The notes: a model not told the origin generated them from the sequence alone. Shown: positions 19,486 through 33,400, counted from the stretch's first letter. The stretch is 64,000 bases of DNA from Lagopus muta (GCF_023343835.1 NC_064443.1:10788001-10852000), one strand, 5' to 3'. Numbers and translations: made by a program.

Positions 19486-22400
19486 GATATGCTTACAGCC
19501 TGTGTGGATATATTTGGTTTTGGTTTGAAGCCAGGTTTTGGAAAAACCAAAGGCTTTGCCCCAAGCAGTCATACAGTTCAGCCCTGAGTGGTCTGCATGT
19601 GCTGGGGAGAAGCAAGCTGTGAAAATACCCATAGAGGGTAGAGCTCAGGTGGGAATCCTCAGCCATGAGATTTGGATACGAGTCCAAAGTCATCTGTATG
19701 CACCCAGGCCCTGCTTCTTGGAGCAATTGACTCGTTGATGTTGACTGGATGTTGGAGGCTCTTATTATAATTCGAAATGCCGTGGGACCTCGTGTTATAA
19801 ATCAGAACTGTACTTTTTTCTCGTGTTTTTTTTATGTGGTTTGGGTAGTTTTGGTTAAGCTCATTGTGAGAGCCTGTATGAGCTGTACAGATGCATTTAA
19901 ATATGAACATGCACAAGGGAAGATGATCTTATCATGAAACATGTCAGCAGACAGGATGGGGCTGACTGCTTTGAGGGACAACTGCTAGTGATATTGAGGT
20001 CACATCACCCACACCCAATATAGGACCCGATCCCCAGAGTTACTGAGCTCTATTGAGTTTATGCCTTTAATGTGTGCTTTCCTCTCCGTTTTATTTGTAT
20101 GTTTCATGCTGTGGTAACTGCCATGTGATAATGATTTAATCTTGTGTGCTGTTCCTGGGTGTTTGAAGTTAGTCAGTGTGCGTTCGTGTTTTTTACACTG
20201 ATTATTGCCTCCTGGAAGTGTTCAGAGTTGTATTTGTGTGACATCAAGTGACCAAGTCCTGTGGCCCTTGCAGCCTCTTGCCTGACAGAGCATATGGATC
20301 GTATGTTGTCTGGTGTGTAGTACACAATGCTGCAGGAAGTAAGTCTGCTCACCTGCTTTTTTTCCTTGCAAGGCTGTGATGCTTAGGTAGTGTTTCTTTT
20401 TCTATTCCTATTGTGATAACTTTGGATGATTGCATCTGTTCAAACCCAGAATTTCAGAGTGTGTTTTAACAGACAGCCCTTGGTTTAGAGTATCTGAAAG
20501 GAAAGAAAGAGGAAGGTGTTCTGTCTCTGTCACAAAGCAAATGGTTGATGGTCCAAGTGCTGTAGGAGGTTGTGATGGTTCCCAGGTCCTGCTTTCTGCT
20601 GGAGCATGTTTTGATGCCTACATAGCACCAATCTCTGTCCATCCTCTTCAAAGAATGGCACTGTGCTAACAACCAGCAACTATTGGTCAAATGTTGGTGG
20701 TATTCAGAAAAGGAGACTTACTCAAATGAGTAGGATGAGGGTAAACAAGTATCTCTGTGAAAAGAAGAGCAATTGCACCTTCTGGAAGCTATGGAAGTTG
20801 GGCTGAGTGGGGCACAGACATAGCCAAGGACCCCCTGTTTGTGATAGCTGATCTTTCTTTGGTCAGAGAGGGTTTTGAAAGTAGAAATCTGCTCCTTAAC
20901 TCAGTTCTTAGCAGCCTGGAGTACAGGGTTGTTTTCAAGCACTCAGTAAGTGTAATCAGATCTGTGGCTATAGATTTGCTTTCTATGCCTTTGCTGTGTG
21001 GAAAGGTCGGGATGGAATTGCTTGCTGAGGTTCTGCAAGCAGCCCGGACAGATCCCAATCCTCGTGGCCTCAAGCAGTGACCTGTGACTTGCACACTGCC
21101 ACGTCTCTGCCATCACAGACACATGCTTAAGGCTGCCTAAAGGTTTCAGAGAGGACTTAGTCATCAGAGTGCGTGAATGGAGTCCCGCTGACGTTCATTC
21201 CACTTTTTCCAAGCCATGCAAGGGGTTACCTTTAGCCAATTGAGCTTCTCACTTATTCCACTCCACCTGCTTGGTGTGAGTGGAAAGTAACCAGCAACCT
21301 CAGTAACTCTGGGAGAGCAGCCCGAGGGGATCTGAGTTACTGAGAAAATGTGATCCCGGCTTCCTCTCTGTTTCTGGATATGCAAAGCTGTCTCTTGGAA
21401 GAAGTGTGGTTCTGTGAACATGACTCATCACGACTTGAGAGATCCAGGCAGGCTTCCATCACTTATCTCTCTTTTTGTGAAAAAGATGAGACTCTCCCAC
21501 CTTAGCTAGCAATCGTTGGCTCTTTCCGTCCTTCCCCTGTTGCCTGTTTGGGCTGTGAGCATGCAAGGCATGGTTTATCCGCGTGACATGTTTGTGTAAC
21601 GCGCTGCCCGTGGTGACATGTCCACATCTGTGCCCGATCTGTGGAGGATATTGGTCTGTTATAGCCCCCAGCTGCTGTCCTGGCCTCCTGCTCCCAGCCA
21701 CACAGCCCTGCTCTCATTGTTCTGCCAAGGACAGTGATTTCTGCCAAGATGGCATCTGCCACATTCGTACAGAGCAGGGCAAAACGGCCCTGATGTCTGT
21801 GCAAAAGGCTGTGGCAATAGAAATAATGAGAGCAAAAGCAGAGAGTGGGAATCTGGCCTGTGAGGCATCACTTCTACAGATCACTGACGGAAGCGTGTAT
21901 CATCCACTCTGCCAAGCGGTACTTTTCCAGCATACTTCACTACTTATTTTTCTTCCCCCTTATCGCTGTTGAGCTGCATTTATAGGAATTCCCTCCCCTT
22001 GTCTCTGATGCTCCCAGACACCAGCTCATCCCCAGCCCCTTTGATGGGCAGCTCCTTTTGTGCCTGCTCTCTCGGGCATACCATTCCAGCAGAGCGGAAT
22101 GCCGGTGTTGGTTTTCTCGCTGGGAGTGACTCAGTATAGGATTTGTGCGTGGCCAAGTGCCAGGCAAGAAAACACACTGTCAGTGTACATTCGTGAGGTG
22201 CCAAGCCCTTCCTGGGCACAGTAACTTTCCTCTCTTGGGGCTGTGCCTGCCAGGAGGGGAAGACACGCTGGACGAAGGAGGAAGAGGCAAATGGCAGTGA
22301 GTTGTTCTAAAAACTGACCTGGCAGACTTGGATGAGCTGCGTGCCCTTCTGCTGGCACCAGGAAGGCATTTCTCCAGGAGGCAAATAAAGGTCTCTGCAC

Positions 22401-25400
22401 TGTCTGGCGATTGTTCACGTTCCACCTGGTAAATGCTGTGTTTGCAGATTTCATGACAGATACCTTTATTCTCTCCCACATGCACTTGCAGGGTCCTGGG
22501 GGTGCTTTAGGTGGAAAATAAATTCTACACATGAGAAGAGAGGCTCTTGTACTCAGAAGGAAGCTGAACTTCTTCACTCGCTCCAGTTCTGTGTGCCCGG
22601 GACTCCTGGATGGATGGGAGCAATGCAACAAGTTTCATGGCTGGTCTATGCAGAAAAGTGATCTGTGGGGCAAATGAGGCACTGGAATTTTGTCTGGTGA
22701 GAGTGGCAGACTTTTACCCTTCCTGTCTGTGACACATGCAGAAGACACCATTGAGTTCAGTTCTGTTCCCAGCACTGTGTAAAGTGGTGTAGTTTCCTAC
22801 TATTCCCACTGTGAGTTGTGTACCTCAGGAATAAGGTAACTCATCCTAGTCTCTCTTCTTACCATTTTGTGGATCCTTAGTCTAAGATCAAACAGTGTCC
22901 CTGTTGGTAGCTGAGATGTCTGGAGAGAGCAGGGTGACCTGGCCAGAACTGCAAAGCCTTCAGGACCCCCTGCAAGAACAAACGGTGAGGATTAGGCTGC
23001 CAACTTTGTGTCTGAGGCAGAAGCCCTGTGGGTAAAGTGCAGGCAGGCCAGCACGAAGCCTGGCTGGTTGGGTGGACAAAAGGCACCATATGTAAGCACT
23101 CCAAAGTCCTATAGATCAAGAAAAGAATAATAATTGCAAATGGCAGATCGTCACTTTCATGCAGCTGCAAATACTTGTTTCTCACACACTTTCATCTCAT
23201 GACTGGTTTCAGAAACAAGTGTTTTCCAAAGCTGTTCTCCATCTCATGCAGAGAGGAAATGCACAGTGTGTTTTAGAAGCTGGCTGTAGGAAATGTTCTT
23301 AGCTTTTTCCTGCCTTTTCCCCTAGTGGCTTCTTTCCTTAGCATCCAAGTCTGTAAGAAACACTCAGATTCTAATGTAACAAAAAATATAGTTCCTCTCT
23401 ATTTTTAGGAGTTACATAGACTACACAAACAAGTCTAATGAACAGAATGACTGTGTTCAGGGAGTTCAAACCGCCTTTGGATATTGAGCAGAAATAGATT
23501 TGGGCTTACCAACCTAAGATCCCTTGGAGCACATTTCTTTCAATCTATTTTTCTCTTTTCCTGGAACTATTATGATTTCAGGATTTTGGGATCATGTATA
23601 AATAGATCTGGCCAGCAGACCTGGCCAGAGGTTTGGAAAGATCGTACCATGCACTTCTTTGGGTAATGACTAAAATTAAGCACTAGAAGTTTTACTGATA
23701 ACTGTAAAGTATTATTGGCTGATCTTTTTTATTTTTAGTTTTTTCCAAAGTTTCCTAAACACTGAGCTAAGGTCCAGTAGTCACTGGAACATCCAGTTTC
23801 CCATTCTGAGCAGGACAAAGAAAGCCTAAAAACACACTGAAGGATAAACAAGAGCAGAAGGACAGTTTCAAGGGGAAAAAAAAAAGCAGTGAAAGCAATA
23901 CATAAGATGTTTTTTGGCAAAGTATTTCCTGGTTGTTTGCTTGGTCCATCTAAACTCAAGAAGCTTTGGTGTTTGAGGCACTGAAAGCCAGCACAAGGCT
24001 TAGGGGAGAAGAAAAATAGTGCAGAGGGTTTAGAGGGAGGATGTTGTAGGAGCCAATAGATGTTCCTCTGTTTCCAAGATAGCACCGCCCTTGGACCAGC
24101 TCGCTGGTACAGCTCTTCCCAATCTCAGCAAAATGCTGGGGTGAATAGGATGTTCCCCTGCCAGGAAGCTATCATCTTACCTGATAAAAGCAAGACCTGA
24201 GAGTGTTAGGTTCCTGATCCCACTCAGCTTGCAGGACTTTGATTCCACTTGAACAGAGATATTGGTCTCTAGGAATTGGTGAAGTGTGCACTAAATAAAA
24301 AGGATCCTGTGTCAGCTGCCAAAAGTATAATAGATGAGAAAGCTGAGGGAGGTGGTTCAGTGTTTTCTTTGGTTGGTACCAGAAGTGCTGGGTTTGCAAT
24401 GGGACGTAGGCTTTGCTAAGTACACACACAGACACTGGAAAGCTGGAATTGAGCCCCAAGCCTAAGCTGGGAAGCTCAGGGTTGAATTCTGCTTTCCCAC
24501 ATCCTGTAGCATGCTCTTGCCCACACAGTTACTGGCTGACCTGGGGACAGGAGCCAGGCAGTGCTCGCTCTCAGCATTGTTCCTCTAGCTGGGGCTTTGT
24601 GGCAGGCCCAGCTCTGGGATTTTAGGCCAGCACCTGCTTTTGTAGGTTTTAAAGGAGTCTCTGAGGCTTCTTGGCAGATCTGTGGTGTCACATTTAAAGC
24701 ATGTGTAACAGCAGAAAGTCGTGTACCTATGGTGGTTGTTGGGTACAAGCAGACATCCTGAGTGCTCCTGAGCCTGGAGCAGACAGAGTGATACAAGCTG
24801 AACTGACCCCTAAATGGAGAGACTATTTATACATATGCAATGAAAGAGAATAGACTGTACTGTATGTAACAGCTTTACAAAGTGTTTGAGATATAAATAC
24901 ATTCATTCCTTTGGGTCCTTCCTCCCAAATGACAGCTCCCTGATGAAATCTCTGTTTGTGTCAGGGCCTGGAGCTCAAAGTCATAGGCATAAAGGTTAGA
25001 TCAAGGTTGCATTTGGAGAGAAAATTCCCTGCTTGGAGACTTTTGGGAAAGCGAGGTCAGATGAAGGCTCCTTCTCTTAACTAGTGTTCAGTTCTGCACC
25101 CTTAGTCTCATAGATGCTGTATTGCTGCAACATTGATTCCCTCAAGAGGACACAAACACACCCATGTGCACATCAAGCACCCATGGATGTCCTCTAATGC
25201 TCATTGGGGGCTTGGTAGTTTGTGCAAAAAAGGTGCCAGGCAAGCTCCAGCTGTTAGCAGGTACACTACTGATGTGGGACCTCTGGGCACTCTGGAAAAA
25301 AAATGCAAACTGAATTCACTGCATCAGGTGATGTGGCTCTATTAGCAGGGAAGATAATCTTTTCAAACCCGTGTTTTAAGCCTGCAGTGTATATGCAATA

Positions 25401-28400
25401 TTAGACAGATGTCCTCTGCGTGCTCTTGTTTGTGTTGAGCAGAGGAAGGAATCCCAGGGCAAGAGTTCTTCAGTCCTCCTTGAAATTGATATCTGCTCTG
25501 TCTCCTTACTTAGTCATAAAGAAATGCTCGGTTTGTCAGGAACTTGGGTCTTAAATTATTGAAAGAGTTTTGAAGACCTTGATAATGTACTTGATCAATA
25601 TTAATAAAACACAGTATGTTTATCCTCATGATGACAGGAGGCTCCTTGGCCTCTACTCATGCTACTGAGCAGCATCATGATGTATTTATTCTACACCAGC
25701 ATAAACAGTGTTTTCAGATAGCTTCACCACTTGAGCAAAAAGTATTTTGAAAGCAGAAGCTAAAGTGTTCAGAAACATCCTTTCATTCATTTGAAACCTG
25801 CCGCTGGTCGTTTCATGTCATGTCAGTATAATCTAAATATCCTGAGCACAGAATGCTAATGGACAGCTTGGTGCCAATGTTCCAGACTCCTGATGCTGAT
25901 TATGAAGTTGGCTGACCTGAACGAGCTGTTCTCCAAGTTCTCTGTGGGTTAAGAAGGCTTTGGGTAAGCACTGGAACTGCTGTAAAAGCAGCTCATGAAA
26001 GAGGAGAATGAAGAGAGAGCAGAGAACTCTGTTTCTCAGAACTCACAGTGTGGGCCAGTTGGTAATTCAGAGCCTTCTGTCAGAGGTGCTGCCTACCTGG
26101 CTGATCTCGTGAGGACACCACCTGCATGGCAGTGCCAGCTTTCTCTCTGCTGTTATCTGCTCTGTCTAGTTGTGTCACATCCTCTGGAATTTGTCTTCAC
26201 CTTGAACTGCCTTTGTGTGTAGGAATCTCTTACATTCTCAATGCATATTTCTAGACTTTCCAGGTTTGCTGCAGGGCTGGAATGTGATATTTTGGGCAGG
26301 AAAATATATTAGTAAGAATTAAAACTTTTAAATTTAATGCAGTGACAAATTGAACTAGACTGCTAGACAGCAAAGAACCAAAAGGAAATAAATCCCAGCA
26401 TTTGCTTGTTTGTACTACAATAGTTTGTACCAATTGTATTTATTGCTACCAAGCTTATAACCAGATGGGATAAATTTGGTCAAATCATTTCTTTCATAAT
26501 CCAAATGGAGACACAAGGTTGTGCCTTGGATGAATTTGCTATATGAACCCATACGGCTCTGCAGCTAGTGAGGTGTCTCTGTTTGTCTTGTATATTTTCC
26601 TAGTTTCTTTCAAACCACTTTCCCAGATGCCACATTTTTAATGGAGGAGGGTGGAAAAGCTTAAATCAGCAGTGTGAGTTCGTTATGAACACCTAAGGAC
26701 CTTGGAGAGACGATTCTGTGGAGAGGGAGCGACCGTCTGCTGTTGGGGAATCCCCCATCACTTTGCACAGGGTCACTGGATGTGCACACACCTGCTACAT
26801 ACCCATTTTGTGAAAAGAAGGAACATGCAGTTATGTTTGGAGCTGAAGTGGATGAGGATTGCTGATAACAGCAGTTACATTTTCCTACAGATATGTTAGC
26901 CCCAGATCACTGGCTGAGCATGCAAAGAGAGTACCTACTCACAGCCTCCAGTCCTTTGCATCATCCTCCCCAGGTGTTCTTCCTCCTGACAGTGTGTTTT
27001 GAAGAGCGTGTGCAGTAGTCCTTTCTGTAGGAAAAGTAGCTCTGCAACCTGTTGGAGTGCTGCTTGGAGTCCCAGCAGAGTTATCAAGGAGAATTTCCTC
27101 TCTCCTGACCCTCCAGCCCTTCCCCAGGGGCAGCCAGGGAGGTGCTGGACCTCTATTCTCCTGCTAACAATGGCTGGGCTCTGGCAATTCTCTTTTGGGT
27201 GACAGCCATTCTCTAAAAGGAACATTTTCGTGATTAGGCCAGCCTAATCTAGTCAAAGTTTGTTGCTTTAAAATATGCAGCGTGGATTCCTCACATGTTA
27301 TAAATTGTCATGGTGGTATCCAAGTCACATTGCTGATCTGGGCAATCTATTCCAAGTGGTGCCCCTTGGGTTTGTCTCCTTGATTTACAAGTGTTCTGTG
27401 GGTTTTAGTCCTGACCTTCAGGAGTTATAGAGCTTTGATTTCACCATCAGCCTGCTTTAGCAGCAGTTGTCTTTCTGTGACTGGGAAAACTCGCCGCTGC
27501 TCTGTGAACATGCCCAGTTGCCACCATCCTGGGAGCATCTGCCAACAGAAATAGTACAAACCAGCAAGGGGAAGGAGTCAGTCCCTCTTGCCAAACACTC
27601 TAGGTCACCTTTCCCATCCTTTCACTTTCGATGGATTCATTCTTCTCTATCAGTTCGTGATTTCATTTCTAGTTAGACTTCTGCAGCAGCTAAAGCTGAA
27701 AATAATTGATGGTCATCCATTATTTCACTGGGCTTTGAAACCAGCCCTGCTTTAGGACTGGATACTATTTTCAGGAACCAGGCTGAGCTGTATGTGGGTG
27801 TTGGAGAACAGAGAGACACTTGGCTCCAGTACCAGGCACTGCTGCCGGAAAAGACTTTGGGGTTTCAAAGTGCCTTCCAGCTTGCAGGGAAAGGAGAAAT
27901 GATACCAGAGCCTGTAAGGTGGGGCAGCCCTACCTTTACCCATCTGGGGGATGTGGAGGAACTCCCAGGGCATAGGACAGAAATGCTTGCTGAGTTCAGA
28001 TAAGTGGAGGAGCATCCTAACGCACTGCCTTGACCCAGGCAGAATCACAACTTCCTTTACTTAGGAATCTCTATTTTGTTTTGGGAAAGTTTGTTCCTCC
28101 AAGCTATTATTTTGGCTGTCTGCATTGTTTTTGTTAGGTTTGTATTTGGATTTGGGGGATCAGAGGGGGAAAAAAAAAAAGGCAGTTATTCACTGAGCCC
28201 CAACTCCTATGTAGCTGCTTTTTTCTTTAAAGGGAGTGAAGTCATATTTATGTGCAGAGGTAACCCAGAAATGTGAGCTTCTGCCAAGACATCTGTTTAC
28301 CCAGAGCTTAAGGGAGGTGATGTTTATGTGTGTCCAAAGCTTGAGCAACCACCTTATGTTAGAAGGAAGGTAGCTAATGTTTCAGCCCTGATCCTAGGAA

Positions 28401-29228
28401 GAGAAAATCTCTTCATTAGCAGAACGAGTATCCCTTGCCATCCCGACGTGCCTGGCAGCACACACAGCTCAGCCTTGTTGCTGAAAGTAATAGTTTGAGT
28501 TTCTGTTATGCTGTCCAGCTGAGATGGCAGAGTAATTTAAAAACACCTTTTGAACTGTTTCCCTTCCATTCTGGTTAGCTTGTTTGGTATGACTATCTTT
28601 GTTTAAAAGAAAGAAAGAGAAATCAAAACAAATGAGAGTACTATGCAGAAGCTGCCCCGGAAGCGTGAACAAGGCTGTTGACTTTCTGGCTCCGTCCTCT
28701 GTTTTATAACCACAAGAACTTTGTTCCTTTTAACCACTATTTTCCTTGATATATGGCAGCAGTGTAATAGGAAATACACTGCATTGGCTGAACAGCCAGA
28801 GGCCTTCAGAAATTATTTGTTAGAAATATGCTTTGCTTTACTTGAGTTATATTATTTCATTAGTGAATAAGAGGAAAATGACATCTAACCCTGATTATAG
28901 TTGTTCTCGTTATAGCTTTGTTGGTGTTTTACTACTGCTGTAATCAGTTCCTTGAAGATTGATGTGTTCAAACAGTGTCTTTCTTGTACTGCTATCATCT
29001 GTGCTACTATTTTATTTGTCCAGTACTTCAAAACTGGGCTAAAAAATCAGTGATGTTCTCCTTGCCTTACCACTGTCTCTAGATTACTGTAATGTAGCAT
29101 CAAAGACATTGAGCTTGATTTTTCAGCTAGCAACTGACAGATGCAAATGAGTGATTGACAGTTCTGTTTTACCATCAAGATTCTGTCACATTCTTTAATG
29201 AAACTGTTAGAATTAAGGAATTCTTCAA
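19486..29228. other. Long stretch nearly free of recognisable repeats
   Basis: Almost 10 kb without one identifiable CR1 or SINE. There is no exon I can support. The longest open frame of the window is here (minus, 22131-22631, 166 codons). It overlaps a 101-codon frame in another phase on the same strand and lacks recognisable domains. A plus frame at 20757-21080 (107 codons) is opposed by a 101-codon minus frame. About 21565-21650 has a small CpG cluster. A tight inverted repeat lies at 27232-27249. Repeat-poor DNA in birds can be unique intron or constrained noncoding sequence, and the bases alone cannot tell which. Confidence 0.5.
27232..27249. repeat. Tight 8-bp inverted repeat
   Basis: GATTAGGC (27232-27239) and GCCTAATC (27242-27249) are separated by only two bases. 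The arms contain GATTA/TAATC, a paired-class or bicoid-class homeodomain word in inverted arrangement. Confidence 0.75.
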
Positions 29229-29321
29229 AGGGAGAAGAAATCCCTGGTGATGATTACTTGCTCTGTTTATGGTTGGACTACACGATCTTAGTTGTCTCTT
29301 CCAGCCTTACTGATTCTGTGA
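29229..29321 (+). mobile_element. Diverged CR1 tail, first of a pair
   Basis: TATGGTTGGACTACACGATC, then TTAGTTGTCTCTTCCAGCCT and TACTGATTCTGTGA align with the CR1 3' terminus. The recognisable part is 29269-29321. Upstream CTGGTGATGATTACTTG may be the worn GTGGTGATGAGTTGATG that normally precedes it. A second CR1 tail begins immediately after. Confidence 0.7.
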
Positions 29322-29402
29322 GTGGCCGTGGTGGTGATGAGTTAATGTTGGACTAAATGATGTTAGATGTCTGTTCCAACCTTAATGATTCTATGATTCT
29401 TT
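29322..29402 (+). mobile_element. CR1 tail, second of a pair
   Basis: GTGGTGGTGATGAGTTAATG, TTGGACTAAATGATGTTAGA and TTCCAACCTTAATGATTCTA, then TGATTCT, form a normal CR1 3' end with its terminal repeat. It is only about 80 bp long and abuts the preceding, more diverged tail. Either a very short CR1 inserted into an older CR1 tail, or the tail was duplicated in tandem. Confidence 0.88.
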
Positions 29403-30345
29403 GAAATCACCCCACGGGGTCAGGCAGGAAATAATTATCTCAGATCTTCACCTGGTCAGGAACATGCCCACATTTACTACTGAGGTGAACAGAAATACTG
29501 GGACTGTGAAGGCCATTTCCTCTGAACACCAGGGCTTTGAAGAGTCATTACACAGCAACTCTGAGGCCAAACCGTTAACTCTACTCCCTTGCTGACCTCA
29601 GCTTCTCAAACTCTGCTCTCAGCATAAACAACTCCAGGAAAAGCAACTTGCTCAACAGGAGTCTGTGTTCACCAATACAGCATCTGCCCTGGCACCCATT
29701 GCTTCCTTTTTGGTGAATGGAAAGGATGCTTTGCTGGGAGCTTCTGCCTGGAAAAGTCAGTGTTCTGGGCACTTGAGATGTGTAAACTACTCCATACTTA
29801 AATATGGCAAATTAATTTCCAGCTCCTAATGTCAAGCTGGTTTTCCTAGCTCATCTACGTGACCCTCAGTCTGCAGATCCCACAAAGGCAAAGCTGTCAT
29901 TTAGGAAGTGGGTTTTCTGTAGGGGAAGTAAGAGTGGATTTCATAACTTCAGTGCTCACACACTGAAGCTGTGTAGCTGCAGATAGTTGGAAAGCACTGA
30001 GGTTACAGTCTGAAAAATGGCATGAGAATCTTCAGATCATTTTCCTTATTTCTCCTTCCCTCCTCCACCCCAAAGGCTGAAAGTGATAAAGATTTCTGTG
30101 TTTTTTTTTTTAAATGAATATTTCAGTACTATTCAGATTAAAAGAAACACTTCAGCTATGTGCTGTAGAGCACTCATTGAGAAGAGAATAGCACTTAGTG
30201 CAGGGAACGTTCAACAAATAGACTTTTTACTACAGCAGAAAGCTTTAACGGTAGGAATATGTTTGAAATCAGAGTAGGAAGCAAAAAGGTGAAATTTTGA
30301 ACTATATAACAGAAAAACGATATTCCAAAGAGATTTTACAAATAA
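29403..30345. other. Unassigned noncoding DNA
   Basis: About 940 bp between two CR1 fragments with no recognised feature. It has a T-run near 30100-30112. Open frames are at most 64 codons. Confidence 0.55.
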
Positions 30346-30437
30346 GTATCACAGTGTTATAGGGATTGGAAGGGACCTCTGGACGTCATCTAGTCCAACC
30401 CCCCTTCTGAAGCAGGTTCCCTACAGTAGATTGTGGT
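30346..30437 (-). mobile_element. Short CR1 tail, GGATTGGAAGGGACC type
   Basis: TATCACAGTGTTATAGGGAT, TGGAAGGGACCTCTGGACGT and CATCTAGTCCAACCCCCCTT, then GAAGCAGGTTCCCTACAG, are the reverse complement of a CR1 3' end from a subfamily distinct from the copies at 5281 and 12891. Only about 90 bp remain. The words are well preserved. Confidence 0.88.
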
Positions 30438-33400
30438 ATCAACATAAAACGCCACCATTTTCTATGAAAATAAACTCAATATATCAAAGTAACTATTTTC
30501 ATTTTGAATTGACATTTTGAAATGTAAAACACTTCATTTTGAGATGCTGGCTTTGCTCCAAAGCTTTCTCAATAGGAAAATTCAATAAAAATTGATGTTT
30601 TCCTTTGGAAAAACAACAGTTCAACCTAACCTATGTTCTCTGAGGGAACTTCTTTTATTATAAAAACTTCACCTACTCTTAGGTGGGATGCAACAAGCTG
30701 CCTTTCCTGCTTGCTTTAGTATCTGTGTAAATACTTCTGTCTTCCTATGGTATTAGCATTTGGAAATGATTTTGTTTCCAGAGTTGCAAGTATGTTTGAG
30801 AGGAGTAATGTTCAGATGCTCTTGTGGAATTTTTACTCTTTTTCCTTCCTTCTTCGTGCCTTAAATCAAAGTTCATTGCAAAGCAAATGTCTGTGCCTTG
30901 CCGCTCTTAAAATGAGCTGCTGCATGGATTTCAAAAGGGAAGAAGGGAACCGAATCTCCAGATGATAAATACAAGTAGCGCCTAGTGGAAAAAGTCAAGG
31001 GGGGGAAGAGGAAATAGCTGTGAAAACACTTTTTGAACAAATAGCTGTGCTTTAACTTTGTGTTGCAGAGTTGCCTGGATACACTGGAAGAGCAGGGATC
31101 TGTCTATATGTATTAGCTAGTTTAGTGTTTACTGCTGGAACTCGGAATGTAACTCCAGGCACTATTTACAAATGTTTGGGATGAAGTAGTTCCAGAAAAC
31201 CAAACAAAGAGTGGAGGGAGGGAAATCATCCCCAAACTCTCTGTTTCTGTTTTCTCCATCATGTTGCTATGCATAATCTAAAAGAGTTGGTAGGTAGCAG
31301 CTTATACAAGCTGAGGTGGAAGAAGGGGAAGATTTACGGTGGGTGTTGTGAACCTAGAATAGATGTGCATGGAAAGGTCTGTGCAGGAGGCACCTGGAGG
31401 CACACGTGCCTGTTGGATGTCCTCCATCCTCTCTAAAAAGGGATCTCCTAATCAATCAGGAATGCAGATAATGAAATGTTTTGGAGGAAGAAGGGAACAG
31501 TCCTTTCCCAGCTCTGATCTGGGGTGCTGTTCTCTTTGATGGATGCTCGGAATCCTTTTAGTTATGTTCTGCTCTGCGATTGCATCTAACTGTGGAGAGG
31601 AAGGGAGGTATTTCTGAAATGAGATACTCTTTTTGATCTTGGCATTGTTTTTCTTGTGCTTGGAATTGCTCCACTTAATGTTTCGTTTAATCTGTTTTTA
31701 TTGACTGATCTTCCTTGGTGCAAAAAGGGACATGTTCTTTCACCTAGCTCTTAAATTCACACTTGAATTGAGACTTTTTTCAGTGCTGATACACTTGAAA
31801 AATGTCAGGATCATGTAGAAGCCTCACAATCGGTTCTGTGCTATATATCATAGCCACGTGCAACTTCCCAGTGAACAGAACCACACAGCAGATGAATTCC
31901 TCATGCTCCGAAGCCACAGATCCCCATCCAGCCAGGATGAATCACCAGCAGCTTTCTTCCTGCAGTGCCTTATAACATATGATGGAAGATGCTGATTCTG
32001 CCCAGTACAAAGATACGCGCTCACTGATTGCTTTGCTGCAGCTTCTGGAAGTCTCTGGGAAATATTATTGGTAGTCAAGTCAGTGAAGAGCCAGTGAGAT
32101 GTTTACCTCAGACAGGAGAGCACATGCTGCAAAAAGTAAACCTCATCAACGTTGTCTTTGTGGTGGCAGCCAAAGCAGGAAGATGTTTTTTGTTTGTTTA
32201 AGCGTGCCTCACCTACATACCTTCTGCATATCTGTGCCTGCCTGTGCTGCAGACTGCAGCCTCACGTGGAGGTGCCCAGGTTGGCCAGGCATGGCACGGA
32301 GCTCACCGTGACCTCATCTACCCCACACCGATGGCTGCAGCCCAGCATCCTGCAGGGCTTTGGCGGCTCCCACACCAGTTGGCCCTGGGCTTCTGGTATG
32401 CAGCATCACAGGTAAAGTGATAGCGCCTTGGTGGGCAGGGTTCAGTTGGCAGACGCTTATGGGGTGGGTGCAATTATCCTAACAAAAGCCAATGTTCAGT
32501 GGTAGGCATTAATGCTGCAGGGCATGGAAATGAACGCAGAGGATGGGATGGTTTCAACAGATCAATACAAAGCACAGCCTTGATATCACCAGATGCACTT
32601 ATACTGTGATGCCATGCTGCCAGGGATGTGTTCTGGCACCTGATGCCTCGGCTGATTGCACTGGTAATTAAGTGTTTCTATTTTCATTTCATTGTGGATG
32701 TTTGTGGCATGCACTATCCCAGCACTAGGAAAGGTCATCAAATAATTAAACGTAATACACTACAGAAAGCATTTCATTAATTTTTGTAGGGACACTGAAA
32801 CATTATAATTGGTTTTCCTTCCACAGTGACTTAGTGTTTGGACACAGGAGGTAAGGGCACTGGCAACGCAGGTTTAAAAGGCAGGTTAGGGAAATAATCA
32901 AGAGAAAGGTGAGCTGCTATGAATGGAGCACGGAGGCTCCTGTTCAATACCTGGGGAATTGCTTTAGTCAGATTCCACTCTTCGGTTTAATTCTCTGCTT
33001 TTATCTAAACATTCTTTTCTATATCAACTGAAATGTTTGCCTCCCTCGCAGTTCACATCACCTCAAGAGCAAAATCACCCAGAGAAATCTTCAGCCTCAG
33101 CCAAGGCAGAAGGAAAGGAAAAAAGAGGGGGAAGAAACTTAAAATAGAGAATAAAAAAGGAATGTGTTTGGGGAAACTCAGGAGAGTGTTCTGTGTGTTA
33201 GCCAGTGAATCTTAAACAATATTAACTTCTTAGCAACAATGATTCTGTTTTGTTTAACTAACAAAGGATACTGTAAGCAGATACATGCGTCTGGGGCAGA
33301 CAAGGTTTGCGTTGGACAGTTCTTTTATTGGCTTGGCTTTTGAAATTAACTCAAATTTAGCAGTAAGACAGGAATTATGCATATTTTTTTCTGAAGCAGA

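Noticed and set aside
21583..21972. 129-codon cysteine-rich plus frame
   Set aside because: Cysteines have no spacing of a known zinc-finger or secreted family, and minus-strand frames of 70-100 codons cover the same bases. Probably GC-rich chance.
22131..22631. Longest open frame in the window (166 codons, minus)
   Set aside because: Its length is about what chance gives in 64 kb over six frames. A second-phase frame overlaps it and no domain is recognisable.
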